Assembly (NCBI RefSeq): GCF_028389875.1
Contig: NC_084687.1
Location: forward strand, 1,700,611 to 1,764,610
Reading direction: 5' to 3'
DNA from: Rhea pennata
Taxonomy: Eukaryota; Chordata; Aves; Rheiformes; Rheidae
DNA: 64,000 nucleotides
Part shown: piece by piece, positions 44,588 to 57,300 of the stretch
Layout: every line of letters starts with the position of its first letter
Position numbering within the stretch: position 1 is the stretch's first letter
The notes under the pieces: generated by a model
Told to the model about the DNA's origin: nothing
What the model saw: only the letters and a program-made list of their open reading frames with translations
Databases searched by the model: none
Made by a program: the position numbers and the translations under genes

Positions 44588-44605
44588 GAAACGAGCTCAA
44601 AGGAC

Positions 44606-46799
44606 TCCCCGCTTTGCCCTGGTTGTTTTTGCTTGCGGGGCGTCCACGGGGAAGGCCAGACCTCAAGCTGGGGGCCGAGGGACGACGGAGCGCCGGGAGC
44701 CCTGTGAGGGGCCTCAGGAGCTAGGCATGGGGCCAGCCTGCAGTCCCGGTCCCCCCAAACTCATGCTCACACACATTACCCCCCGGCCCGCTGTCCGAGC
44801 AGTTTGCCTCTCGGTTAAGCGTGGCTGATAAGACGTCAAAGGTCACCACCAAGCTCTCCACACCTGAACGCTTACTGTTTGGTCCTTAAGTTCACATTTA
44901 GTTCACATTAGGTTCATATATTCATGCCCTACTTGGCAGAGGTGCTGGACACCCATAAACCCCCAGAGAAAGCATTCAAGCTGCAATAACCAGCTTCAAA
45001 GACTGCACTACCTACGTGGAGTTTACTAGCAACCCCACTTGAGACACACATTTGAAGACGTGGGCTCCAGCGCTCATGTCTTCACTACGGGTTCATCCTG
45101 ACCAAGCTCCTGCGTGGAGCTAAAGTAGGGCTCCAGCCCTGCAAAGGGTGAATGCACTGAAAGGGAGCTGGGCCTGCAGTATGTCTCCAGCTGCCAGGAG
45201 TTGGCAAGAAAATGCTTGGCCATTTTAGTATTTTGCTTTCAGCTTCATAAACTTCTCTAATTCCTATTTACAAACAATGTTGGAACATTTCCTCCCCATC
45301 CATATCCCTGTAGGCTTCCCGCATTTTAATTCAGATGTGACTCTATCCTGGGTGCCTTATAACTGAGTCAGATGGATTTCAGGACATCTTTCTCCAATTC
45401 CTTCTTTTGAGTTTCCTAGAGACATGTATGTGGGGTCTGCAAAGTTGCCTTTCTCCTGTTACAACTGTGTAAGGTACATAGCTCCAGAGAAAATCTGCTT
45501 TTAAAGATGATGGCTACTGTTGCGCCAAGGGAATGTTCAAAAGAGCAAGGCTTTGCAAGCTGAACAGCTAACTTACAGCAGCTCCCCCCTTTTGGCCTCT
45601 AGGTCAGTGCTGACGTTTAATTTGATCTGGGACGATGCTCTCGTAGCAAGATGACAGCAAGAATCCAGACTTGCAGGCTGCCCTCAAGAGACAGATGCCC
45701 AGATACTTCTAACGCAAAACATACACTGAGTAAAATTGCTGGAGAAAATGGGGACATATGGAAAAAATCAACAGTGCACACAATGATTTCTCTGCTTTTA
45801 GTTTAGTCTTTGAAGTTACAGGTTAACTAACCCAACTGGGCAGACTCACTCTCCCCAGGTGGTGCCGGGAACCCACGGCCAGCTCTGTTCCTCATCTTCC
45901 TCGTCCGAACTCATCACTTGGTTCTTGTTAGAGAAAGACGTAAGCAAAGTCAAAGCTTCTATTTTATCAACTCTGATTTTATTCATTTATAAATACTGTT
46001 GTGTTTACAAGCATCATAGATGTGAATATTATTCCCAAACTTTCAAACACGTAATACTTATAATACTATATAACAACAACCAGTAAAACAAATCATTCAC
46101 CTCAGGGTTTGAAAGGCCACTCAAAGTTGCATAAAAATACATTCTCTCCCTATCTCATAAGCTAGTCCTGCTTTCTCCAAGGAGTTTATTTACAAAGAGC
46201 CATCAAACTTGCAGCCACAATAGGTGGGTTCACCCCAAGCAATAAAAATGAATTCATTCCAAGCAATCGCTTAGAAAAAAGCTTCTGTGCTCTCCAAAGG
46301 AGAGCACCTCTGGCAAATGATGTGGATTCAAATAGGGATCAGTTTTACAAACTGCTTGCTTTGCACTCTGTCCCAAGTGCAGAACGCAAGGTATCCTATT
46401 ATTTTTATCTCCTCAGTGCACTGGTTATGTCAGACATGGTTAACCAAGACCAAAAATCATTCGCAAGAATTTGGTTTTCAATTACATTGTTACCATGAAA
46501 TACTCACAGCTTTGGCTAGTCACTGAGACTAAACTGTTGGGGGGTTCTATACCCTAATCAGAGCTTATGATGCTAATCCAGTGCTAAGCAGACACTTCAT
46601 CTAAAGTGGTTTGGTTTGGAAAGCTGCCACGCAGAGGAATTCAGCCTTTTGCACCTTTTGCATATTGTTCCTTAGGATAAAACGCAACGAGTTTCCTGGT
46701 AGGAAGGGGTAAAATGTCAGTGCAGGATGGATTTGTCAGAATGGGTGGAACCCTCTCCCTAAACAGGTACCAGGTTTCTTCACACCTCCAGAGACCTGC
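44606..46799. other. Tail-to-tail spacer between SYT2 and PPP1R12B
   Basis: Base composition falls sharply in GC content at about 44.8 kb. The interval contains minus-strand AATAAA hexamers at 45978-45983 and 46185-46190, which could end longer PPP1R12B transcripts. It also has an exon-like segment at 45859-45939 with splice signals on both strands. No recognised gene is present. Confidence 0.6.
45859..45939. other. Unassigned exon-like segment
   Basis: On plus, CTCACTCTCCCCAG precedes an 81-nt open, phase-symmetric segment ending at GTAAGC. On minus, the same DNA reads NQVMSSDEEDEEQSWPWVPG, followed shortly by either a GTGAGT donor or a TGA stop. The acidic minus-strand peptide looks protein-like, but no family is recognised. 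It may equally be chance. Strand, transcription and coding status are all unproven. Confidence 0.2.
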
Positions 46800-46819
46800 C
46801 TCATGAGAAGAACAGGATC

Positions 46820-46825
46820 TTTATT
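46820..46825 (-). terminator. PPP1R12B: Polyadenylation signal AATAAA (minus strand)
   Basis: On the minus strand GCAGAATAAAGATCCTG is a canonical hexamer. It is the first credible one downstream of the PPP1R12B leucine-zipper stop. Further signals on the same strand lie at 46185-46190 and 45978-45983. Confidence 0.5.
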
Positions 46826-47434
46826 CTGCAATCTTGTCCCTTGTCCTGCTGGGAACACACAATCTGAGTTTCACATGTTGGCATGCCAGCACTGCTCATG
46901 GCCAAAATGACCGACAGCAGCAGCCCCAGCAGGTGAACATCTTCGTCTTCATACAGCACAGAAGCGACTGAACTCCCGTCTTGTTTAGAGCTGAGATAGC
47001 CTAAGTCTGAAGCAAGGAGTGGGCCATAAAGAAGAAACATCAAGAAATACAGAAGTACTTACATAGAGAGTGCACCAAGAGGGAAAGGCGTGCAGAAAAA
47101 GCATTGACCAGGTTTCAAGACTTACAGCTGTTAAATATAGCAGGGTTAAAATAAAGTAATAAAAAAGGATGCCTGGACTAGGCAGTTCTCTGCAGAAACC
47201 CTGATGCCATTAACCAGCTTTGGTCTCTTCCTCCCCAAAGCACAGCAGCAGAGGAAGCGCTTCAGTGTACCAGCAGAAATGGCATCTTGTGCCATGCACA
47301 AGGAACTCCACTGGCTGAGCTGTGGAAGGGGAATCTTTGTCTAGACCTGCCCTGGGAAAAACTGGCAACTCTAACAAGAACTAGAGAGGTGGAGGCAGGC
47401 AGGATGAGGAAGGGAAGGAAAAACAATTGAGAAT

Positions 47435-47435
<1 letters not shown>

Positions 47436-47458
<23 letters not shown>
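47436..47458. repeat. A23 homopolymer
   Basis: A run of 23 A residues on plus. No attached retroposon body is recognised. Confidence 0.95.
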
Positions 47459-47466
<8 letters not shown>

Positions 47467-49334
47467 AAGGGAGAGGAAAATTCACATACCTTCTGAAGCA
47501 GTAACCAGCAACAGGTTCCAGAAAGCCCAAGATAGAGCATTAGAGAGAAATTTTACCCTGTTGAGCAAGCTCAAGAATTAAACTCTGTTCAAGTATCATA
47601 TTTATATCACTCATAGCAGAAAGATCCCTACCAGCCCTGCAGGATCCACATGCCAAAAGTCAGAAGCACCTGGGAACGCAGGTAACATTCCTTCACAGCG
47701 ACCTGCAAGTTCAGCGACTGCAACCCTCACTCTCAGCCACACAGAGCGGGGAAATCAGAGGATAAAGGAAATGAAAGGACAAATATGTATGTAAGTGGAT
47801 GGGAAAGAAGTCTGGATACAGCAAGAAGTCTCTGAAAAGAGAAGGTCTCTTGTGAGGGTCTACTGAGAGGAAGCTCAACAGATTTGATGACAGGTTACTG
47901 CTGCTATCATCAAAATCACACAGCATGAGGAGGAGTCACTGTCTAAATGCCCATAGAGTGAACAATTTCAAACTGTTCAGAGTATGAATAACACGAAAGA
48001 GCTTTTTGAGGTCTTTTTCAAGGTCAAGTCTTACTGCAAGCTTCTAACTGGTTAAAAGACTTTCATCCTAGAGCTACAGCTACCAGCATGCCCAACGACA
48101 GTTCCACTCCAATACCAGTACACCCACATCTTTCCAGGAGGCCAAATGGTCCCTGCTTCATGTTCCTCTGCCTCGAAATCTAGCTGCATCAGGGTGAGTG
48201 GCTGAAGCTGGCCTCTGGCATTCCCTCTCTCATCTCCATTCCCTAGAAACAAAACAGTGCTGCATTTCCTTTGGTCAGCCTCATGTTGAACATCAAAGCA
48301 AAGTACCTGAAATATCTGACTGGACTCCTCTACAAGGTTCTTCCTCCATGTAACAGTTCATCAGGAAAATGTTCTGGACCACTGTCAGAAAAAGGGGGCT
48401 GGTTTCTTGTGCGGATACAGTTCCCTGCAAGGTGAGTCACGCTCAGATGTAACGTATGCACACGAAAGTCGCAGATGATCTCTACTGGTTTAAGCTCCTC
48501 CTTCGGAAAATTGGCAAGTATCTGTGATATATCCTATCCCAAGGGGCAAGAGTCCAGATGCAATTAGCAGATGCTACTAACTGCGCAGTAACTGAGACAG
48601 GAGCCCTGGAAGGATGCGGCATGATACCTCATCACCCAGGCTGCAGAGAAAAAGCAGAGTGAGAGATAGGGGGTCTGATGCTGAGATTCAGCACTGATGT
48701 TACTGAATAGATTCAAAATCTTACATTAAATAAAAGCCTCGATCTACTGGGGCAAAAGGAGAACGAGGTCTCTGTGCAAAGCAGCTCTCATCAGTCTGTC
48801 TCAGAAAGCAGCCCCGGTGTCTTTCACAGCATCACATTTCAACCAGAGTCCCACATTTCACATGGGCAGCTGACACGCATCTGCGGAGTCACAGCTCCTG
48901 TTCACATTTCCCACCTATAAAGGCCTTGGACATGCTGGATTAGTTCTTTAGGTATTTCTGCATGACTTTTAAAAGTAGAAGCTACCTACTCCAGACTGGA
49001 GTCCAACACCAAACACTGGGCTTCTGGAAGAAAAAGTTTTGGCAGCTCAAACCCAGTCCTCACGTTTCTCTTCTCCCTTGAATAAAATGTCCGAGATACC
49101 ACAACATGCTTAAATTAAAAATAATAAAATGGCAGGGGTGTGTGTTGCGTGGGCAGTAAGGGCAGTAAGGGAATGTACAGCAAAGGGCAGGGCAGGGCAG
49201 GCGTGACAGATTGATCCCATGGCTGAAATGCTTGCTGTACTTTTGACAGGAGGAAAAGAGGTGGAAAGGGCTTGGTGGCAAGGTTGGCAGCTTGTGTTGG
49301 ACACCCCTCTTCATCCTGCCTTTGCTCAGGCTTC

Positions 49335-49421
49335 CTATTTGGAGAGCTTGCTGATGACCCGAATGAGTGCTCCGTTTTCGTCTTTCAGCCTTTGATTGTC
49401 TGACTTCAGCTCTGTCAAAAT
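49335..49421 (-). CDS. PPP1R12B: PPP1R12B terminal exon B (leucine zipper, LSK end)
   Basis: The acceptor TTTGTGCAG ends at 49422, and 28 codons follow: [20 protein letters not shown], then RVISKLSK and TAG. This is the classic MYPT leucine-zipper terminus, nearly identical to PPP1R12A. In MYPT1 it mediates binding to cGMP-dependent protein kinase I-alpha. It joins in phase 0 to the EEEMK end of the 58828 exon. If exon A at 53556 is used, this exon is not translated. Confidence 0.95.
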   Translation of the reverse strand: MLTELKSDNQRLKDENGALIRVISKLSK

Positions 49422-52400
49422 CTGCACAAAGACAAAGACAAGGCAGAGTTACACCTCGCGGCATGGCTGGCTGGAAAAGCCCGACAGCTCAAGAGGGAAA
49501 AGCAGCAGGGAGAAGGAGAGTTACAGCCACAGCAGCAGTTGGCTGCTCGGCTCACATCCTTCCTGAGATCGGTGTGCCAAAGCAGCCTGCAGGGCTTTCT
49601 CTACTGTACATCTTTCATCCACTGCCCTTACAGTGCTCGTTATTTTTCAAATTGTTGGTAATTTTTCTGTAACATTTCCATGTTTTTAAGATCTGGCTTT
49701 CAGAAAAATGTAAGAGGTGGAGGAGCCAAGGGGAGCCTCAAGCCCAGGAGCCAAGAAAGCCCTTGGTGAGAAGCAGTGCCACTGGCTCAGCACTAAGTCA
49801 GGACCATGCTGGGAGGGCAGGAACCTTTTCCGATTTGTCTCATCCCCAACCTGTTCCTAGTGTCTAATTAGGGCTCAGCAGAAAAGCAAACCATGAAGAC
49901 GTATTTCTTAGACGTTTTTTTTCAATTTTGCCAGGACTATCGGGGAAAGCTAAGATGTGAAAATTATTTCTGTTTTGGATTTCTGTTTCAAAATTGGACT
50001 AACTCTGGTTTGCAAAATTTCTTTAAAAAGAAAAAAAAAGCTCTTTGGGATTCCAGAGATACTTAATGCAAATGCTAATGCCATGGCTGAAAACTGGTAG
50101 AACATACTGACATGGGAGATACCTCAATGGTGCTCAATGTTTAGTACTGGAATCAAAACAGGGGTTGCAACAAAGAGAAAATTCCCATTTTTATTGGAAA
50201 TACAGGCAGAAATAACTTTGATAAAATCTTTCAAGCACTCCTCACTGGCCAAACAAGCCCCAAATCCCACATTTCCCACACTGCAGGTAGATGACCTTCA
50301 GTGAACGGCTCACAGGATGGGACTGTCCCCATCCATTCAAGAACTGGAAAGAGATCCAGCCTGGCCTGTCTTAGGGTATAACATGAAATATGTAACATGA
50401 AAGGTGTAACACTCATCAAGGGATATCAGCAGCCCTGAGGGCAGTTGCAGCAGACCCTGCTGGAACAAGCTACGATGGCACGGGGTCACATGCAGGCACA
50501 AACAACCCTGGCATAAGCACAGTGATGACTTATCTACATCAATATAGATTTTAGAGACATCACAACTCCCCCAAATATGAAATCCCAGCTGTTCGCAGAA
50601 CACCATTATCCTCTCCGTGCAGGTGTGCACATCTGCTTCCAATCACAAACTCCTTCCCAGCCATCTCATTTGCACCTCCTCTGTTACCATTGCAGGCAGC
50701 TCACCAAAGAGAATGCCATCACATGCCGCTCCTGCTTGAGCAATTCCCTCTTTTAACCATCAAGCCAAGATAACGCTTGCGTAGCCCAAAAGCACTGTGC
50801 ACCCCATCCCTACAGCAGCACCTGGTGTTCAGTGCTCTCCTTGGAAGGTTTTGCAAGAAAAAGAGAGGGAAAAATGTAGAACGGCAATGTACTGAGGAGA
50901 AGGCAAGACTAAGTGGTGGGCTGGATGGAGCTTCAGCTAGTGATTTGTGTCCTTTCTAAAATCTATCACATTAGTCTCAGCGTTGGTGCTACAGGGAAAT
51001 TTCCATGACAGGGAATACTAGGGAAAGAGAAGTCATGACTCATTATGTAATTTCGCACTACCAGATGAAAGGCATCACCCGTCACCAAAGTGCCAAGGAA
51101 TGCCATGAAATAAGGAAAGCATCTGCTGTCTCACTCTGCATCTCTCCACTTGCTCCTGAGCTTCACCTAAAACTCACCAGAAAGCATGGTGCCTTCAAGT
51201 CCAACGCGCTGGAGTAATTTTAACCCTCTGTCATAGTCTGCAGATGGACTGTCCCCCTCTTCTCTACATCACTGTTTGGGGTGCCCTGAACATGTCCATC
51301 GCTCTAATAAGATAGTGCTCTGAAATCCTGCCATTTGTTTCCTGGCTTTGGAAGAGACAATTCTGCTAGAGGTTCCCATAAGCAACATCAGAGAGCAACC
51401 ACTCAAATTTCACAGCTTACTGGAAGCTCCGATGCTGGCTGCCTTTTGCAAGTATGCTTCAGTGCAACTTTGCTGATTAACTGGAAAAGCAAGGAATGTA
51501 ACTAAGTGGAAAGCAAATACTTCTTGAAAAGTTTCATGGCTGTAGTGTGACTCCATTAATTTCCAGAGAAGCTTTCTGAAAGCTAAAAGAAAACTTGTGA
51601 AATTTCATGCCTCCTAAGAGGAGGAAAATTACGTGGATTTTAGAAAACGAGATCCTTTAAAAAGTGCTACTGCTGCTGTGTAGTAGTAAACCTGTCACAG
51701 TTTCAAACAGTGGAGTTACTGTACAGCTATGATGTCTAAGGATCCAAGTGAGACAGGCTTTACAGGTAGCAGTAATATCCTTTATTAGATCGACTAGAAG
51801 AGATTAAAAAAAAAAGATCAGATGAGCTTGCAGACACTCTTCTTCAGCTCGGACCCAGAAGCAGGAAACTACAAAGCTATACACAAACTGTTAATGCGTA
51901 TATATGTCTCAGCTAGCCTGCATGAGAGAAAAGGTGGTGGCATCTGTAGAGTAGAGAGGATCTTAGCTAGAGAGAGGTGATAATGTGATTATATCCTAGC
52001 AGAAAAAGAGAAATGGATGACTTAGAGTTTGCAAAATACAATTTCCCTGAGTCTGGAAGTATTTTGGTCAATTCTACCTCCCAGATCTCAAAGCAAGGTA
52101 GGCAAGAAATCATTGAATCTCTTGCTTCATGAAGAGATTCATTGAAGTGAGATCATTGAATCTGACCATCTGCACTATTCAGGCCACAAAATATTAAACA
52201 CTCACTCACGTATTCAGCCCAAGAGCATGCGTATGATAAAACATTTTGTCTTGATTTGAGACTTCTGGAAATGGGAAAGCACAATTCCCCTGGTGGATTT
52301 GTTTCTACGATTAATCATTTTTGGTATAATTTGTATTCTAAGAATGGATTTTTTTTTCATACCCTAGTGCCACTTCCAGCTCTCTAGAGCATACTGATGC

Positions 52401-54305
52401 TTCATTTCTTTAAATAAAATAGCTGTCCGAAGGGGCTTGAATACCTCCCTATTAAGCTGCAAAACACAGGTAGGGCTCGGAGGAAGAAGCCTTTTCTGTT
52501 CTACTTCAGCACTGAACCAAAGATGTAGCAAGAAAAGATGAAATTTCACTGCATTACGTGCGAGTGTAAAGCTTACGGAAGGCTCATCCTTGGATTTCAA
52601 ACACTAATTATCCTGTGGTGAATTGAAAACACAAGGAGAGAGAGAGAGAGAGGAAAAAAAAAAAAAGAAAAAAAAGCACCTGGTCTACCTCCTCCTCTCC
52701 ACCTTTCTTGTAGCCACATCACAGAAGACAGGGGAGATGCTGCAGCACATAAATTCTGAATAAAAATCTCTTTCTTTAAAATGGGGGAAGGAACTTTTTT
52801 ACTTATTCAAGTGATCAAGAAAATCTGTTGAGAACCGCCCAGCTCTACATTTTTAAAAATTGCCTTCCCATCTGAAACGTGCATATTTCATAATATCCCT
52901 GGAAACGCATTAAATTGTTAATTCTGGCTTTGGATAACCTTATTTGCCTCATGCTGGTTTCTCACCGATTTAAGCCAAATTAAGTAAGAGTTCTATTACG
53001 ATCAGAGACCTACCACAAAACACACCTATTTTGAAATAAAATAATGGGGAAGGGGATGCTGGCTAACCTATTGGCACTTAAAAGTCACCCCAAAGCCATT
53101 TGCCAGCAATGTCATTGGGAAGCAGCTGATCTCCTGCTCCTCAGGAGTCTTTTTGGTGCCATTCACTCCAACATCTACTTTTTATGCCTCCGCATGAGAG
53201 GGGATGAACATGTCTTCATAGGTCTGTTTGGGATGATCTGCACCACAGGGAAAACATGGCCCCTTGGATGTGGGTGGTTAATAAAACAGCCGAGCTCAGC
53301 ATCTTCCAAGCAGAGCCAAAATCAGCGCAACTAAATGCAAACAGTCTGTGTTGAAACCCTGTGCCCAAATGGGAAAATAACACCATGCTTTTGGCTTTTT
53401 GGTTGCCAAAGAATCCTTTGCCACATGCCGGTTTGGAGCCACAAGCTTCATCAGACACCCTTGCAAGCAATGAGGCAGGGGAACAGCTCAGACAAAAGTG
53501 GGGACCTGCCTGGAAGAGTGGAAGAGGGAGGCGAGATGAGCCGGAGGGAAAGCAGCTACAGTTCCTCTGATTCAGGGGGCTTGGCAGACACTGAGAGTCT
53601 GGCCACGACCCGGGTCAGAGCCCTGTTTTCAGCCAGCAGTAGCTCATTCATCTGTCTCAGAGTGTGAATCTGTTTGAGCTGGTGGAGATTCTGCAGAGAA
53701 TGACAGGAGGGGACAGAAAAAATACAGAGAAAACACACCACAAAGACAAAAGGGCTCAGAAACGTCTATTTAGTTCACAGGCAGTTAAAGAACGAAGAAT
53801 AAAAAAAAATTAGCAGCAGTGAGTGCAAGATAGGCAACAGCTCGGATGCACATAAGGAAAGCCCTACAACACGCTGAGGACACTTCAGCCTTCAGAAAGG
53901 TCTAGTAAAGAGGTTTCCCACCACAAAGCAGGGTGGTCTTTTGTGGGTTATATTCTAGTTTACTGAGCTTGTGAGCTCCACCAGCACATAGCTCCTCAAC
54001 TCATGAGCTACTAGAACTGCCACATCAGTTTATCAACTACATGGTCCTTGAAAGCACTGCTGGCAACTGTGAATTTCTTTAAAACTTTTTTCTTTATATG
54101 TTTCTAAAAGCTAAAGCAGCCTTGTGCAGCAAAGAGTGGTCACAGTTTCATGGGAGATTTTGAAATGCATCCAGACTGAAGCACTTAAAAGTGCCACTGT
54201 CCTACTGTACATCACTGAGACATATATTGCATCTGCTCAAATCCCTTTTTGCTGTGCCACCTGAATTATGGCTTTGATGTCGTCTCTGTTTTTGGTCCTG
54301 CCAAA

Positions 54306-54344
<39 letters not shown>

Positions 54345-57300
54345 TCCATGTATTTCTGTCCAGATTCAACTCTTCTCTGTCATCAGGCTAAATTTATCTC
54401 TGCTCTTCAGAGGTGAAAAGGTAGGGATTTAAACCACTCATTTGAACTAGAGGAGCTTGAATGACAGCATCTTCAGCAGGAGGCATATGGAAACACAGCA
54501 ATCTTAGTTACAAAAGAAATGAACAGGCAAAAGATACTGTAGAAGTAAAGCCCCGAAAGCCAGGGTTAGCACAGTTACAGCTGCAACAGGAAGATACAGT
54601 GCACAAAAACAATGCAGAACGTAAAACAGTAAAGCACTAAAAGCCACACAGGCATCAGCCATGTTTTGGTACATGGAAGACTGGAAGTCCCAGTGACACT
54701 AAAGCAAAACCACACGTTGGGCATTTATACCAGCGGCGAGTGCCAGGAAATGCTGAGGGCTGGAGGGCTGCTCTCTGGGCAGGCTCCATCCCTCCTTCCT
54801 CCTGATAACTAGCCCAGCAACGGGAGCACGGACACCGAACAGAGGAAAGGCAGGAAGGGAAATATCTATGAGAAAATCCTGAGTTCAAGTGATTTGTTGT
54901 GAGATGAAGAACTCGCACCTGACTTGCATGACATGGAGCTGGCTACCGTTACCAAGGGACTCGCTGCATCCTGGCACCTTTTTGTTTCAGCAGGGCTCTT
55001 ACCTGTACAAAAGAAGTATTCCACATAGCTTCTACCCTTCAGCTCAGTTCTAACTACTTGAAACCATGACCTTTATGCCCACCTAAGGAATCAAGATATC
55101 TCATCTAAAAGCCTTGCAAAACCAACTGAAGCACTGCTGACGATGGCAGGAAGTTGGCTAAAAACGTCCCTACTGCTACTTACCCTTCCATATTAACCAG
55201 TCCTATCAACTTTAGCCTCCATCAAACTTTTGACATCAGATAAAGTGAGAAGTCCTGAGACAGAGCTATGGTTGGCAGACTGCCAAAAGCTCCAGAGAAA
55301 TCTTACTGGTGAGATTCTTTTTTTTTTTTTTTTAAACCAAATTTTAGTTCATCTCTCCATCACTTAATCTACCCTATCTGTGCAGGCTCCCCCTGCGGTC
55401 AGCAAGTAGATATTCATCACACTCTTTGAGGTGTCAATCTTGTGATGAATTATATCCTGGAGAGGCAGGAGAAAGATTCATCCCGGAAGAGCCCATTTCT
55501 TTTTCTGCTATTGCGGATTATAAAAACTCTATTTAATTGCAGAGAACTCAGTTGAGCATCTGGTTGGCAGACAACGTCAAAGACCTAAACATATGTGGAA
55601 TGGGGTGCAGTGAGATGTAAGATGAAAAGGATGATGACTGTTTTAGAGACCACCTGTATTTTTCAATATCGCCCTAAACTTCCAAATGGCAGGATCAAAC
55701 ACATCTCAGTGTCAGCATGCTGCGGCAGGCAACAGTAGGATCATCTACGCTGAAATGTGTGTGTGCTCCAGCTAGGACAGCCTTCTACTTATCATGCTCA
55801 GTGAAAATTAGCAATGGACAGAAAGCTGGGGCTGATGCCAAGGGCAAAGATCAGAACCTGGATGATACCGCTGTGACTGCTTATCATTCTACTTGATACT
55901 TGGACTAGAGAAAGCCAGCTTCTCGGTTCAGCCTTCAATTAAAGGATTTCATGCCTATCACATGAGGGGAAATAAAAATGCCCAAAGCACGCACAATGCT
56001 CTAGGCCAGGAGGTGCAGTGCTGCTACAGAATAAAGAAGCTTCTGTGACCTTCAAGGAAAACTGCAGTGTTAAGCTGGGACCTCAGGCACTTGGCACCAC
56101 ATTCAGTTCAGCCCAAACGCTAATTTTCTTTCTCCTTCCTCTGCCAAGTTCCTGTATCTCCAGTCAAATTCTGGGATCACCTAGGAAAACAGAGTACTAT
56201 CTTGTCACCTTCACAAGAGCAGGTCTGCAAGAGCAACTCTAGCACAAAAGAGTTCTTTGAAACCACTTATTTTACCCACCCCTCTCCATTTCTTGATTGC
56301 TTCATTAGTGGTGGTTAAACTCATGCAAGGGACAAAAGATCATTATCTTAAGCATAGGATGAAGTACAAAATATTTCTTTTACAGAATCTCAGTATTTTC
56401 CTGTAAGAACTACTGTGCCTCCTCTTCCTAAGTCAGCTGAAAGGACAGCAAAACCTTTCACGTCACTCTGTCCAGGACACCTGACACACGGAACTGGACA
56501 TAGTGCTAGGCACAGACATCCGAGAATCAAAAAAATGGATGGAGGTCATGATGGTCTGATTCAATTCAAAGACTAGTGGGAAAAATGCTGAAAACTGCAA
56601 TATTCCCATGAGATCACTACTTATTTCCCTTCTGTGCTCTGCATGTTAAACAAAACTAATGGCTTTGCTTAAGTTACTTCTTTCTGACTTTGCTCAATAG
56701 CTATCCAATTAGCTGAAGTAACCGGAATGCAAGCCTAACCAGAATTAATACATTTGTTTTCATGGCGCCACATATACAATTGGGATTAATACAGATGTTC
56801 TTTGGAGGTTATTTCAGTCTGTACAAACAGCAGGGCTGATTCTTTCACTTTAAGGCAAGATGTAAGTGGACACAGTCTGCTTTCCTTATGGACTTGAGCA
56901 CACACAAGCTTTGTCCAGTTTAAGGTTTTTAACTTCAGAGACTTTAAACTCCTTTTTATTGAGTGGTTGTCAAGAAAGAAATGCCACAGAGCACACAGGG
57001 ACTGATCACATGCTCAAGTTTTTGCAAAGACTAGTGAAAATGTAGCAGTACCCCAGTCGAGATATTTTCAAATTTCATGTCTATTTATTCTAATAACAAA
57101 AGGCTACTTTGGTTATTTTATGCAGTAGGAACACAGTGAAGAGCAAGCTTTACTCTAGGGGATCTGATAGCTCCTTATCAGCTTTGGGGTCTTTTGCTAA
57201 TAGCAAATACATTCATTAGACCAAAGGCTCTGGTAGCTCATGTCCTGTCTCCAACAGTGACCAGTAACTTTGGGGACAATATAAGAACAAGTCAAACTTC

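Larger units (their letters stand above)
39571..44605 (+). other. SYT2: SYT2 3' UTR
   Basis: About 5 kb separates the SYT2 stop from a plausible ATTAAA signal at 44582-44587. A long 3' UTR is in keeping with the multi-kilobase 3' UTR of mammalian SYT2. Earlier possible signals are ATTAAA at 40545-40550 and AATAAA at 43323-43328, so shorter forms are possible. It contains a CR1 fragment near 42272, an imperfect CA/TG tract at 43112-43165 and a CpG-rich block at 43900-44500. No protein-coding exon is recognised. Confidence 0.65.
46800..49334 (-). other. PPP1R12B: PPP1R12B 3' UTR (leucine-zipper exon form)
   Basis: This is the sequence downstream of the TAG at 49335-49337 on the minus strand, as far as an AATAAA at 46820-46825. 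It contains a 23-nt A tract (T on the transcript) at 47436-47458 and several short open frames: 48330-48521 (63 aa, minus), 48052-48252 (minus) and 46801-47043 (minus). They are most simply read as chance frames inside the UTR. They may instead mark extra exons. Confidence 0.5.

Noticed and set aside
51756-51850. Ancient interspersed repeat antisense to PPP1R12B
   Set aside because: The TTTATTAGATCGACTAG and ACACTCTTCTTCAG motifs look repeat-like, but I cannot assign a family without a repeat library search.
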